Source: Mesostigma viride
Lineage: Eukaryota > Streptophyta > Mesostigmatophyceae > Mesostigmatales > Mesostigmataceae
DNA length: 64,000 nucleotides
NCBI GenBank assembly: GCA_009746045.1
Contig: RPFO01000312.1
Location: 2,535,279 to 2,599,278, forward strand
Direction of reading: 5' to 3'
In this document: in pieces, positions 11,784-21,930 of the stretch
How the letters are laid out: each line of letters starts with the position of its first letter
Position numbering within the stretch: position 1 is the first letter of the stretch
Program-made: the position numbers and the translations under genes
Notes under the pieces: model-generated
What the model saw: only the letters and a program-made list of their open reading frames with translations
Told to the model about the DNA's origin: nothing
Database searches by the model: none

Positions 11784-12241
11784 TGGATGGATGGATGGAT
11801 GGATGGATGGATGGATGGATGGATGGATGGATGGATGGATGGATGGATGGATGGATGGATGGATGGATGGATGGATGGATGGATGGATGGATGGATGGAT
11901 GGATGGATGGATGGATGGATGGATGGATGGATGGATGGATGGATGGATGGATGGATGGATGGATGGATGGATGGATGGATGGATGGATGGATGGATGGAT
12001 GGATGGATGGATGGATGGATGGATGGATGGATGGATGGATGGATGGATGGATGGATGGATGGATGGATGGATGGATGGATGGATGGATGGATGGATGGAT
12101 GGATGGATGGATGGATGGATGGATGGATGGATGGATGGATGGATGGATGGATGGATGGATGGATGGATGGATGGATGGATGGATGGATGGATGGATGGAT
12201 GGATGGATGGATGGATGGATGGATGGATGGATGGATGGATG
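11784..12241. repeat. (GGAT)115 perfect microsatellite in LINE-A 3' UTR
   Basis: About 458 bp of uninterrupted GGAT. It is flanked on one side by the LINE-A terminus (GCATTAACCCCGAT) and on the other by the LINE-A 3' UTR words ATTCCTACCGGTCTAATC, so its origin inside the element is certain. Confidence 0.98.
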
Positions 12242-12445
12242 GGGACACGCAAATTCCTACCGGTCTAATCTATCTACATACAACATCAAACCAACTCTAT
12301 TCTAAGCTCTCTACCCTAGGGGTCCTGTCTAGCGTGCTTCCCGCGTAACTTTGCAAACATGCGGGCGCTTCCCCACGGGACTCAGGGGGTTCGTTGTCCT
12401 CTATGAGACTATGACCTGGTCCCACTTGGCCTTGTTCATCATCTT

Positions 12446-12752
12446 AATTAATAAATTAATTAAACTCGTGCTCCTGTTGGGGAGTCACGGAGCACCGAAG
12501 TGCTTAATTTAATCCCTGCATGTGCACAACAGGAAGAAAGGGGAGAGGCCCCCTTTCTCCTTCATGCCAGAGGCATGCCACAGCGGCAATCGGACACGCC
12601 ATAGACGATCCGGCAAGTGCTGTGGGTGCAATAAGACCCATGTAAGCATATCATCAGTAACAAACGTAGCGTGGGCCTAAGTAATCTGATCATAGCCAGG
12701 ACGTAGCATGGCTGTACAAGGGCTAAGCTGAGGCTATGGCTGGTAATGTACC
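12446..12752 (-). mobile_element. SINE-1 copy, 307 bp, inside LINE-A reverse transcriptase
   Basis: The 12-bp duplication GTTCATCATCTT stands on both sides (12434-12445 and 12753-12764). Removing the insert restores the continuous LINE-A antisense sequence that codes for KAKWA/WKKMMDK in other copies. The tail is AATTAATAAATTAATT, followed by the shared stem-loop. Confidence 0.95.
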
Positions 12753-13599
12753 GTTCATCATCTTGTTCCAAATCACGGAGAGGCCTAGCCCCCCCATGTC
12801 CTCTATTAGCTGTTCTTTGAAGGTGCGCGGGCCTTGCGGTGTCTAGCATTGCGGGGCCCGGCCCACGTAAGAAGGTGCCGGCCCGCTAGGCTGAGCTGGG
12901 CACAGCCCCGCGGCCGGGGGCCACGTGATGTGTCTACCTGGTTGGTGCGAGCTACTAGTGCCCTACTAGCTGCAGGCGCCGCTGCTTATTGGTGCTGGTG
13001 ATATATGGCATGCCGAGGTATACAAGTCCTCACTGCGGACATGAGCAGCGTAGCCTACACTGAAAATGGATCGCAGCATGTTGGTGAGTCCGAGGCGCTT
13101 GTACCAGAACCAGGCCCCCTTGCCGTCGTTCTTCTGCTGGCAGGTGCCGCAGGGCCTTGACCATCTGCTGAGCGTCGGCCTTCTCAGCTTGCTGGTAGGC
13201 GACCCGCATGCAGAGCCGCTTGCAGCCGAGGCTTGGCGGTCAGGTCCCTGTTGCGGCGGAGCATCTGCCTAGCGGCCACCACTGTCGGTGCTTGGCGGTG
13301 GCCGGACAGCAAGCTGTCGGCGCGGAGGCAAGGAGGGGAGGGGGCGGGCAGCCAGACGGTACTTGGCAGCGATACTGCGGAGGATCACTGAAAACTCACC
13401 TGGGGGCGGAATGGCGTGTAACTCCTGGAGACTGTCCCTGGCGTTGAAGACTGCCAGGAATTCGTCCCGGTGCGTCGTAGCGGCCTGCTCCTCTGCTGAC
13501 ATCTTGTCGGCATCCTTCAGTACGTACCCTCCTGAGCACCTTGAGATCTGGCTGAGGCGCCAGTTGTTGCGACGGTTTCACGCCAGGAAACCGCAATCT

Positions 13600-14276
13600 G
13601 ATGCGCGCGAGCACGAGACGGTGATCAGATTCCACTGCGCTGACAGAATCTTGCAGCAGTGACACGAGCATCCACAACTCAGAGGGGCGCTGAGCCCGGC
13701 GTACGCAGATATAGTCAAGGCACACCACCCGATCCGACGGCCTGGAAAGGTGGCAAGCTGCTGGGCGGGGCGTGCGAATTAAAGAAGCATTGCATGCAAC
13801 CAGCGCAGATTATGCCAACAGATCCGCAAAGAGATCCGTGTTACCGCGTTGGCCATCGTGTTGGAGGGGGAGCACTGAGCGCCTCCAGTGCCAACTGGCA
13901 GCGTGGCGTTGGCGTCGAGCAGCATAACCAGGAAGTGCCGAGCTGGGATGCTGGCCTCCTCCTCCTTGAGGGCGCTGAAGAAGGCCTCACGTTCCGCCTG
14001 AGCTCGACCCGCATGTGGCGCATAGCCCACGATAACGGTGAGCGTATGGTGAGAATGGCCTTCAGTGGCCAAAAAAGTGGCCACTAGCACACGCGGGGAT
14101 CTCAGCACGATGGACTGGAGGTGAGCTGATGCTGCTGGTGAGCACAGGAGGCCCACACCGCCTTGACCCGGCGCGGCGCCTCCACCATAATGGAATCGCC
14201 AGCCCGCGAGGAGGTCGTCGACGATAAGCCCGTTGACTCCTTGCTGAGGGTCGACGGTGCGCCGATGCTCCTGGCC
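13600..14276 (-). pseudogene. APE-type endonuclease domain of LINE-A
   Basis: The minus-strand frame gives GLIVDDLLAGWRFHYGGG, then GGVGLLCSP, then LTVIVGYAPHAG, then LVMLLDANATLP. After a deletion and frame change it gives LDYICVRR and the SDHRLVLA motif. These are the ordered motifs of the exonuclease-endonuclease-phosphatase fold that nicks target DNA in LINE retrotransposition. The segment between LDANATLP and LDYICVRR is shortened and out of frame, so the copy is dead. It is the only endonuclease found for LINE-A in the window. Confidence 0.8.
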
Positions 14277-14400
14277 TGGAATGGATGGTGTAAGCTATCT
14301 AGGTCCTAGTTACAGGGTTGTGGGTACCACGGCCCGAATCGCTATGAATGCCATACGCGGTCGCGCGCGGAGCCCCCACAGACTTGGGGGTGGTCTCCTT
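14277..14400 (-). mobile_element. LINE-C 3' UTR, right part
   Basis: Continues the LINE-C begun at 11510 (GTGTAAGCTATCTAGGTCC, CGGCCCGAATCGCTATG, CCCCCACAGACTTGGGGG). It is truncated where LINE-B begins. Confidence 0.85.
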
Positions 14401-14542
14401 CATGATGCAGGCGATATTTGGGGTTGGGGCATGATGCATGCAGACGATATTTGTAACTTTCGTGTAATTATTTTCTAATGCAACTAGCATAGTACTTCGT
14501 GGCACACCCATGCGCATGACACGCAAGTACTTACTTACTTTA
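14401..14542 (+). mobile_element. LINE-B 3' end
   Basis: LINE-B 3' UTR (GATGCAGACGATATTTGTAA, GTGTAATTATTTTCTAATG, CATGACACGCAAGTACTTAC) ending in the CTTA tail. Only the last 140 bases are present. Confidence 0.85.
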
Positions 14543-14990
14543 CCTACGGGAGGGGAAATTAGATGAACATGAATCATCACTGAGCTGCCCTGTTTCATTT
14601 ACAATTGTGAGTACATGGCACCTATGAAGTGAGATGGCACCTATATTCCAGCCCAGAACCGAAAACATCACAGCGCTATTTGTCTCCTTGATCACAGCGC
14701 TGCAGCCCCTCCGCGACCGGCCTAGTGTGGTACGCATGAATCAATAAACGCGTATACTGCATGTGTGGTATTCTCACTGACCCCGTTCAGGAAGAGTAAT
14801 AGTGCATTTTGTATTAATTGGAAAGGAAGCAAGATATTCTGATCATTTGACAGTCATTGTAAGCAGAACAGCGTAACACTAAGACCCCCACATGATGGGC
14901 CTTATAGCAAGGGCCAGGCAGCCGATGGCCGTTCTCTCATCAGTCTACCTCAAATCTACCCACCCCTACCACTGTGAAACCACCCAGCCT
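14543..14990. other. 3' flank of PURU, nothing recognised
   Basis: Lies downstream of the PURU stop on the minus strand. No second gene and no known repeat copy was seen. Confidence 0.4.
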
Positions 14991-16232
14991 CTAATCAAAG
15001 ACAACGGTGCGCCCCCCGTTGACAAACACCCGGTGCTCTGCGTGGTACTTGACCGCGCGGGCGAGCACGAGGCACTCAACATCCCGTCCCAGCTGCTCCA
15101 GCTGCTGGGGTGTGTGGTCATGGCGCACCCGTATCGTCTCCTGGTCGATGATAGGCCCCTCGTCCAGGTCTGACGTCGCATAGTGCGCGGTCGCGCCGAT
15201 GAGCTTGACGCCGCGGTTATACGCCGCGTGGTACGGCTTGGCACCCTTGAACCCTGGCAGGAACGAGTGGTGGATGTTGATAACTTTGCATGGGAGCCGC
15301 GCGATTAATTCTGGCGACAGGATCTGCATGTAGCGCGCCATTACGACGAGGTTGATGCTGAGGTCTTCGATGAGCCGCCCGAGGACATACTCGCCGGCCG
15401 CCTTGCTCTCGTGCGTCACGGGGATGAAGTGAAAGGGGACTTTGTACCAAGAGGGTAGCTCCCTTAGAATATTGTCATGATTGGACACGACGGCGACGAT
15501 GTCGATCGGCAGCGACCCGCTCTGCCAGCGGTGCAGGAGATCGTTCAGGCAGTGGCTGGCCTTGGAAACCATGATGAGGACGCGGGGGCGGTACTCTTTA
15601 GGGTGGATGGCCCACACCGCGTTGTTGATTCTTCCATCTGCCACCGCAGCCGACAGCTCGGCCCCAAGCGCCACGTCATCGGACGTCTGCGCTTCATTCT
15701 CAAAGACGGCATGGAAGAAAAAGATGCCGCCGGCCGTGAATTGGTTCAGCTCAAGGATGTTCATGCCGTGTTTCGCGAGCGCGGTCGTGATGGTGGCCAC
15801 CAGGCCCGTCTTGTCGGCGCTCTGCAGCGTCATGACGTACTTCTTGCGGGTGTCAACCGGCGCGCTCGCGCCGGGCGCGGGAGCAGCTTGCGTCGGCCGA
15901 TCGGTCCCCTCCGCGCCTTGCATCCCGGTAATTTGCACGGTGCTCATGGGCGGCGCCTTGCGGTGGGTGTCGAACGAGATACTGCACTGGAAAGGTGCCG
16001 GTTGACGCGGTTTAAAACGCACGGACCTCGCCCTTAAAGCTGGCAAGGAAACGGGTCGCTCCCGTGAGAAAATAGACCCTCCCAAAAACGGGCGTTCAAG
16101 AATGGCCGAACTAGCGGCCAGCGCCTCGTAGCTGGCAGCCGTCTGTGCCCGTTGGGCCAAGCTTAGGGAAGTTAACATGCGGCAAACAGGAATACCTACT
16201 GTTTGCTGTAATTGAAGCGGTAAACTCGGCAA
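14991..16232 (-). CDS. PURU: formyltetrahydrofolate deformylase (PURU), organelle-type
   Basis: Intronless 413-residue protein. It hydrolyses 10-formyl-THF to formate and THF, balancing one-carbon pools; in plants the enzyme is organellar and supports photorespiratory glycine metabolism. Residues 131-205 form an ACT regulatory domain (KKYVMTLQSADKTGLVATI). Residues 216-395 form a formyltransferase-type catalytic domain with SNHDNI, NIHHSFLPGFKGAKPY and ATAHYATSDLDEGPII. The catalytic Asn319, His321 and Asp357 are all present. The first 95-125 residues are Ser/Ala/Arg-rich and outside the conserved region, so they probably form a transit peptide. The upstream Met was chosen for this reason; an internal Met (MSTVQITG, residue 96) is the alternative. 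The C-terminus RTVVFD is a natural family end and the stop is TAG. The gene is isolated, with retroelements downstream. Confidence 0.95.
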   Translation of the reverse strand: MPSLPLQLQQTVGIPVCRMLTSLSLAQRAQTAASYEALAASSAILERPFLGGSIFSRERPVSLPALRARSVRFKPRQPAPFQCSISFDTHRKAPPMSTVQITGMQGAEGTDRPTQAAPAPGASAPVDTRKKYVMTLQSADKTGLVATITTALAKHGMNILELNQFTAGGIFFFHAVFENEAQTSDDVALGAELSAAVADGRINNAVWAIHPKEYRPRVLIMVSKASHCLNDLLHRWQSGSLPIDIVAVVSNHDNILRELPSWYKVPFHFIPVTHESKAAGEYVLGRLIEDLSINLVVMARYMQILSPELIARLPCKVINIHHSFLPGFKGAKPYHAAYNRGVKLIGATAHYATSDLDEGPIIDQETIRVRHDHTPQQLEQLGRDVECLVLARAVKYHAEHRVFVNGGRTVVFD

Positions 16233-17629
16233 AACAATGAGGTTTCGGAAGGCGCTCTTCGGTCTGCTGCCCTAACTTAGCAACAGGCGATATGAACGCG
16301 AGATTAAGATGTGCCTGCTTTCCTGGCCTGATTATTATAGCCGGCACTGTATCAGGGCTGGTGTCGAAGCGGCCAAAACAACGGAGCAATCGTGGGAGAA
16401 ATGCCTGCCTGCCAGGTGGAGAGAGGGGAAACTGTGCTACACGCTTAACACTCTCCTAACACCAGCGCAGTTAATTCGTACCCAGCAGAGCCAGCTAGAC
16501 AGAGGATGTGCCTACTCCGCTTGCTGCTCCATAGCCAACGTGATCCGTTGCATTCGTGAATTATTGTCGACTGGCCGTCAACCGTCATCCGAACGAGATC
16601 ACGGACGCTTGGCGTCTGGCGAGTGGCGAGTGGCGACTGCATCCCTCTGTTTTATGCTGACATGGTCTATCGGTACGTACTGTATACACGTGTCTAGTAA
16701 TCAGACTTCTAACAACAAGATCTGTCAAAGTGTGAATACGGACACTGGCAGCTTGGGCAACAACAACAACAACAGCAACAACAAAAACTACTACTACTAC
16801 TACAACAAGTACAACTACAACGGACACAGCTTTTGACGGGAATGGAAGGGCGTCCATGTCCTCTCACAATCGACAACACCGTGTTGCGCCTGTTGGATGT
16901 AGTCTGATGTCTTATGCACTTCGTCATAAGTCATGATCTATCGGCCATCTCGACTGGCTAAGTCCTTAGTCCTTCGTGACACAGAGCTCAGCAGGGCTAT
17001 GTGTGAAATCTGAACGCTCAGTGATTACTGATTACTGAAAATCCTAATTCCTATCCTCCACGTGTCAATTCCAAAAAGGAAAGCCCAACGGGCACCGGTC
17101 CTTCCAATTTATCAAGAAGACGTGATCACACTACTAATTATTTGGACTCCTTTGTGGTCCCCATTTCGGTCAGGGCATCGCTTTCGTGGTGACACTGGCA
17201 GCGTGGGGGGCGGACGCCCGCATGATGCACTTGATTCATGATTGGGAACGAAGAACGAACCTAATCACCCCGTCAGTCAGTCAATATACACGCCGTGTAC
17301 TAATTAATTACTCCGGCTGTCCGACAGAGTTACGTACCAATGCAACGCAATGGTATAGTATACGAAGTGAAACATGACCTGCTAGAACCCCGACAACATG
17401 AGCCACAGACCTGCTGACAAGATACTGGGCGAAGTAGCGTAGAGCACTGAACGTTCTAAGTCCAGCAGGGAGCTATGGCGGGAAGGCGTTACCAGACTGT
17501 CACGGTGGCGGCATGGCCAGACAAATAGTACTACTATGGAAAGAGCGATTGAAGTCTGAATTTTTGTTGCTAAGATTGCAAGCTAGCGTTAGCCCACCGA
17601 TCATGCAGTTCAGCATGGCTTTTCTCCAG
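16233..17629. other. upstream region of PURU
   Basis: Presumed to hold the PURU promoter, though no element can be named. A short AAC/CTA trinucleotide-rich patch lies at 16760-16820. The remainder shows no gene. Confidence 0.4.
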
Positions 17630-17892
17630 AGCTTTAACGTGTTTGTAGTGGGAGAACGCTATCCACCAACTCTTCGCGTTGTTTTCTGCTAGTGGCATAC
17701 TTCTACTTAGTAGACCCAGTATCATAAGGTAATTTAAATGACGGCATCACTATCGAATGTGAGCTTTAACGTGTTTGTAGGGGGAGAACGCTATCCACCA
17801 ACTCTTCGCGTTGTTTTCTGCTAGTGGCAGACTTCTACTTTGTAGACCCAGTATCATAAGGTAATTTAAATGACGGCATCACTATCGAATGT
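17630..17892. repeat. 132-bp tandem duplication
   Basis: Two head-to-tail copies start with AGCTTTAACGTGTTTGTAG at 17630 and 17762 and end in ACTATCGAATGT. They differ at only a few bases, so the duplication is recent. No function is apparent. Confidence 0.95.
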
Positions 17893-18213
17893 TCCTTTGC
17901 ATTGCTGCATCTGCTGACTGAGCGTAACAAGAGACATCGGTGTAGCCTTGTCACGTTGCCAGGCTGACGGAAACCCAGGTGTGAAACAGGCGCCGCTGCT
18001 CGCCATATGACATCTATTCCTATTAGTAGCTATTGCATGCAACTGGCAAACAGAGTTGCTGGTGTCTTTTCTTCTTTTTTCTTTTCCCGCGAGCTCTCTT
18101 GGTATCTTGACCAGCATCAAGAGGCTTTTGACTACGTGAGAGAGGGATGCGTGTCTCTGCCCTCTTCCAGTATTCTGTAGCAATCAGGGATGGAAAGCAT
18201 CATAATCCTGTAT

Positions 18214-18262
18214 TATTTGGTTCCGTGACTCCCCAGCAGGAGCGTGTGACTAATCAATATAA
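18214..18262 (+). mobile_element. relic of a LINE-A/SINE-1 type 3' terminus
   Basis: CCGTGACTCCCCAGCAGGAG followed by an AATCAATATAAT tail matches the shared terminus in sense orientation. The element body before it is not recognisable. Confidence 0.6.
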
Positions 18263-18289
18263 TGCTAGTAAGTACTTATGTGCCAGTGT

Positions 18290-18425
18290 ATTCTGATCAG
18301 ACACTCCGCAAAGGTGAAAACCTTTGCGTTCAGTGCCAGGCCGCGGAAAACGCGGAAAACGCGATCTGCAAATGAATCCGACCGGAATCGAACTGGGGAC
18401 CTCTCGCAGTGTATGGTGATGTTCT
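18290..18425 (-). mobile_element. SINE-E partial copy (tRNA-derived)
   Basis: Matches the SINE-E blocks GCAAAGGTGAAAACC, CGCGGAAAACGCGATCTGC and CCGGAATCGAACTGGGGACC. The last is the complement of an RNA polymerase III B box. The A-box end is replaced by unrelated sequence after 18420. Confidence 0.75.
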
Positions 18426-18589
18426 GTCATTTCTCGCGCTGCATGCATGCATGTTACTCTTCACGCTGAGATCAATCTGTGCTCTCATCTCACAATTAGA
18501 GACCATTATTTATATAGTCTGGGAGTCTGACATCCTAGTGACGTCAATTGTGATGTAGTCAGTTGCCCCGACTATTAACTAACTAATTA

Positions 18590-19560
18590 ATAGACACGTG
18601 ACTGCGTCACTTGAGCATAAGTCCTCAGTGGGAGGGGAACATGGGATGGAATGGATTACTTAATTAATTAGACTCGTGCTCCCGTTGGGGAGTCACGGAG
18701 CATTAACCCCGATGGATGGATGGATGGGTGCAAACATTCCTACCGGTCTAATCTATCTACATGGAATGGATGGTGTAAGCTATCTAGGTCCTAGTTACAG
18801 GGGTGTGGGCACCGCGGCCCGAATCGCTATGAATGCCATACGTGGTCACACGTGGAGCCCCCACAGACTTGGGGGTGGTCTCCTTCATCACTACTTGCCA
18901 TCTATCCTCGCGCACCATCTGCCTCCATATTACAGACAAACCAGGAGGCTGCCCGGGTGTGAGCCCGTCACGTCTAGTGTAGCACATGTCCATGCCGAGT
19001 CTATCAGGAAAAGTCCACGCGTGGCGGCCCTGCCGCGCGCGGCCTGGGGCACGCCAGGTGAGGACATATCGCCCAGGCTGGGCGGGCTTGGTGCCAGCTA
19101 GTCTATCTGATGTGTCTACCTGATCTGTGCGGGCCAGGTGCCCGGCTAGGCCCAGGCGCCTGTGCCTAATAATGTGGGAAACATAGGGCAAATCAGCGTA
19201 CAAATCGGCCTCATGTGCAAACCAAAGGGGATGTTAAGGGCCTTGCGCAGCATCTTGGTGACGTTGCCGTCGAGGCGTTGCTCCAGCTCCTGCGTCAGTG
19301 TCCAGGTCTCGGCGCCGTAGATCAGGATCGTCAGAATGACGACCTTGAAGAGGTCACGCTTGACGATCCGGGGTAGGGCGGGGTTGCTCCACCAGCGGCG
19401 GTGATCATGGAGTTGCGCCCACGCCATGCCGATCCGTGTCGTCAGGTCGTCCTCGCAGTCGGGAAGCCAACTGCCGAGCAGCTTGAAGCGGCCTGAAGTA
19501 GGGTAGTTGACCTCGGTGTCGTCTAAGAGGCCCCGAATATAAGGAGGACTAAGAGCCGCT
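18590..19560 (-). mobile_element. LINE-C copy with RT C-terminal coding remnant, interrupted by LINE-A
   Basis: Starts with a TTAATTAATAGA tail and the hairpin arms around TGACTGCGTCA. It is split by a 104-bp LINE-A (18657-18760) and continues at 18772. Minus-strand frames (about 19560-19206, then 19203-18784 after a frameshift) encode KLLGSWLPDCEDDL, ILIYGAETWTLTQEL and HRRLGLAGHLARTDQVDTS and end in TPVTRT at a TAG. These match the reverse transcriptase thumb and tail of LINE-A in order, so the families are related. The copy is 5'-truncated near 19560. Confidence 0.85.
18657..18760 (-). mobile_element. 104-bp truncated LINE-A in LINE-C
   Basis: Direct repeats ATGGAATGGAT at 18646-18656 and 18761-18771 flank a tail, the terminus GTGCTCCCGTTGGGGAGTC, three GGAT units and ATTCCTACCGGTCTAATC. 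Only the last 3' UTR bases were inserted. Confidence 0.95.
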
Positions 19561-19923
19561 CTGGCTGACTGGAATGGCAGTGCACTTAGCACGGTACATG
19601 CAGATCGAGTTGTTTCAGTCAGTACATGTATTCTTCACTTCAATGAGTGTTCAAGCAGCTTGCAGGTTTCATCGAGAATTGACTTTAGATAGATCGGCAA
19701 ATGTGAAAAGTAATTGTCAGCGTGGCCAGGACCTCAAGTACAACATAATTCATTTGTAATTCACGTGACTGCGTCACGAACGATGCATCAGATAGGCTAG
19801 GTGGCATCAAGCCCACCCAGCCAGGATGCGCACTTTGTCCTCACCTGGGACTTGGTAGGCTAGCTAGCTCCCAGGTGGCAGCCGTGGCTAGCCAGGGGCA
19901 GGCTGCCCATGAACCTTTCGCGA

Positions 19924-20125
19924 CAGGCTAGGTATCAAGGAGACAACCAGTGCAGGCCAGAAATCGGGAGAATCCGGACCATGGTAGCTCGAGCCTGCTG
20001 TTATCTTGTCCGCGTGTTTGAGTCGCGTAATCAGGATGATGAATATGAATGGAGATGGAAATGTGTAGCCTTGTGCATCGAAATTGTGGCTGGCTTACGT
20101 GTAGAGCGACAAGATGACCTAGACA
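19924..20125 (+). mobile_element. SINE-D copy
   Basis: Begins TATCAAGGAGACAACCAG and runs through CCATGGTAGCTCGAGCC (A-box-like) and GTGTTTGAGTCG (weakened B box). It ends near GCTTACGTGTAGAGCGAC, which matches the far end of the 10797 copy. Confidence 0.8.
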
Positions 20126-20257
20126 GTGGGGCCGGAAAGGTATGAGCGTGTGCTAGGAAGAATGGGGTCACGCCCGGGGAGCCTTCTGGCTTGCTCAATT
20201 TTTCATTTTGTGATCAATTTGGAGGATGCACACTCGCAAATTTTAATAGGCTTATTA

Positions 20258-20292
20258 AACTCGTGCTCCTGTTGGGGAGTCAAGGAGTATTA
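20258..20292 (-). mobile_element. solo LINE-A/SINE-1 3' terminus
   Basis: TATTAAACTCGTGCTCCTG followed by TTGGGGAGTCAAGGAG, antisense. Hairpin-family sequence follows immediately. Confidence 0.7.
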
Positions 20293-20295
20293 CGA

Positions 20296-20446
20296 CATGG
20301 CTGACGGCAAGAAGAAACAAAGTAAAATGGCCGCTGAACGACATGGTTGACGGCGGAGCTCAGAACTTTCGCATTTGAGCCCCAAATTCACTAGTCATCT
20401 CACTGGCATCCGACTGCGTCTTTTCTGAAGACGCACCCGCTGGCCA
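20296..20446. mobile_element. hairpin element H, copy 1
   Basis: Shares CATGG(C/T)TGACGGCGGAGC, TTTGAGCCCCAAAT and a terminal TGCGTCTTTTCTGAAGACGCA hairpin with copies at 22488 and 60600. It has no coding capacity. Confidence 0.7.
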
Positions 20447-20544
20447 TGCTGTGGTTATTTTAATTTTCTTTTCTTTTCTTTCTTTCCTTTTATGTTTTTC
20501 CCTTTTAATTTATACTTTCTTACGTACGTTTTCTTTCAAGCGGC

Positions 20545-20546
<2 letters not shown>

Positions 20547-20612
<66 letters not shown>
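20547..20612. repeat. (TG)33 microsatellite
   Basis: A pure TG dinucleotide run. Confidence 0.98.
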
Positions 20613-20613
<1 letters not shown>

Positions 20614-20699
20614 ACGTGTGTTTTCTTTTTCCTTCTTAGGCTTTTTTTCCCCCCAGGCTATAAACCTTTTAATGTTAATTGTTACCATCTGTCTCTCTC

Positions 20700-20830
20700 C
20701 ATGCAGATCTTCCTATGTACAGATAGCCATGCGGCTCCTGCGGTCTTCGCGTCTTTCCTCTCAGACAACAACCCTAGGTAGTCCTTCCACGCCGTTGGAT
20801 TGCCGTGCGTCCAGGAATAGTTGCCTTACT
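20700..20830. repeat. interspersed repeat F, copy 1
   Basis: AGATAGCCATGCGGCTCC, CTTCGCGTCTTTCCTCTCAG and CAGGAATAGTTGCCTTACTT match 63420-63540. The end is also seen at about 34575-34600. SINE-E follows directly, so F may be part of a composite element. Confidence 0.75.
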
Positions 20831-20844
20831 TAGTATTCTGATTT

Positions 20845-21053
20845 CTGATTTGGCACGCCGCAAAGGTGAAAACCATTTACGTTCAGTGCCGGTCCGCGGA
20901 AAACGCGATCTGCAAATGAATCCAGGCCGGAATCGAACTGGGGACCTCTCGCACCCACTTTTGCTGACTATAGGACGGACGTCTCCTGATCCGAAGGCAT
21001 CACCAGCTGACACCTACAGTCCAACCGCAAAAGTTCTCCTTTCCGGGGAGTGA
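20845..21053 (-). mobile_element. SINE-E copy 1 (tRNA-derived)
   Basis: Read from the minus strand it starts near AGGTGTCAGCTGGTGATGCC (A-box-like), followed about 60 bases on by AGTTCGATTCCGGCC, a near-perfect B box. It then has a unique body with CGCGTTTTCCGCGGACC and ends at GGCGTGCC. A-box/B-box order and spacing are those of a tRNA-derived SINE. Confidence 0.85.
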
Positions 21054-21229
21054 TGCAAGCCATTCGGATTTGGTACTAGATAAATCATTCGAGATCTGTG
21101 TGTGTAGGAGTACTACACACGTGTCCACTCGAGACTTGTTCAGTCTCGACACGTGAGACGGGCTGAACACGGCTGGAACCTTCTTGAGAAGGGGGCGTAG
21201 CCAGTACTATCGAGATCAGCCAAGCGTAT

Positions 21230-21428
21230 ATTCTGATGTGGCACGCCGCAAAGGTGAAAACCATTTGCGTTCAGTGCCGGTCCGCGGAAAACGCGATCTG
21301 CAAATGAATCCCGGCCGGAATCGAACTGGGGCCTCTCGCACCCACTTTTGCTGACTATAGGACGGACGTCTCCTGATCCGAAGGCATTGCCAGCTGACAC
21401 CTACAGTCCAACCGCAAAAGTTCTCCTT
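21230..21428 (-). mobile_element. SINE-E copy 2
   Basis: Nearly identical to the copy at 20845-21053, including the TGACTATAGGACGGACG and CCAACCGCAAAAGTTCTCC blocks, so both are young. The two lie in the same orientation 180 bp apart. Confidence 0.9.
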
Positions 21429-21439
21429 TAAGTATGATC

Positions 21440-21930
21440 GCAGCCACAACGTGTCATAGTTACTCAGTAAAAGCGCAGCCACAACGTCATCATGAAGCAC
21501 TTCGACCAGCCGGCTGAGGTGAGAACTTGGAGTCTCTTGCCATAGCGCGACATTCTTACCCCCATGTGCCACTCACTGGTGAGCTGCGGATGTCGGCTGT
21601 CCGCAGTTCCCCGCGCCCGGGGTAAGCCTGGCCCGGCCACCATGCTCCTCACCCGCTTTAAGTACATCAGACGGATAAGCTGTTGTTTCTTATAAAATGC
21701 CGCAAGAAGCTCTCGAGGACTTCCTACACGCTGGACGACGACTTGACCCTGGCACAGCAACAACGGCGACGGGAGCTACTATGGCTGACCTACCTCCAGC
21801 TCCGGACGGCAGACGGAGCGCAGGGGGGAAATCGGTATACTGGAGGCGGGTCGGTCATCCACGTCGACCACAATTAAGCCCTGGCCAGCAGGCGCCCCCT
21901 GCCACCTGGCCAGCAACCTCAGTCTAGGGA
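21440..21930 (+). pseudogene. LINE ORF1 C-terminal fragment
   Basis: The frame gives KCRKKLSRTSYTLDDDLT followed by LAQQQRRRELLWLTYLQL, then after a frameshift the end PPATWPATSV with a TAG stop at about 21927. The LDDDLT-x-x-Q core followed by an Arg-rich helix is typical of LINE ORF1 nucleic-acid-binding proteins. A second copy is at 37050-37555. Frame breaks show it is not functional. Confidence 0.65.

Larger units (their letters stand above)
11738..14276 (-). mobile_element. LINE-A copy with endonuclease and RT remnants, nested in LINE-C
   Basis: Read from the minus strand: endonuclease (14276 to about 13600), linker (about 13400-13090), reverse transcriptase C-terminal region (13080-12300, interrupted by SINE-1), 3' UTR with an expanded GGAT array, and the stem-loop terminus. 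Internal deletions and frameshifts remove most of the palm domain. It lies between two halves of one LINE-C 3' UTR (11510-11573 and 14277-14400), so it inserted into LINE-C. Confidence 0.85.

Noticed and set aside
15477-16037. 186- and 174-codon plus-strand frames
   Set aside because: Antisense shadows of PURU, with no motif of their own.
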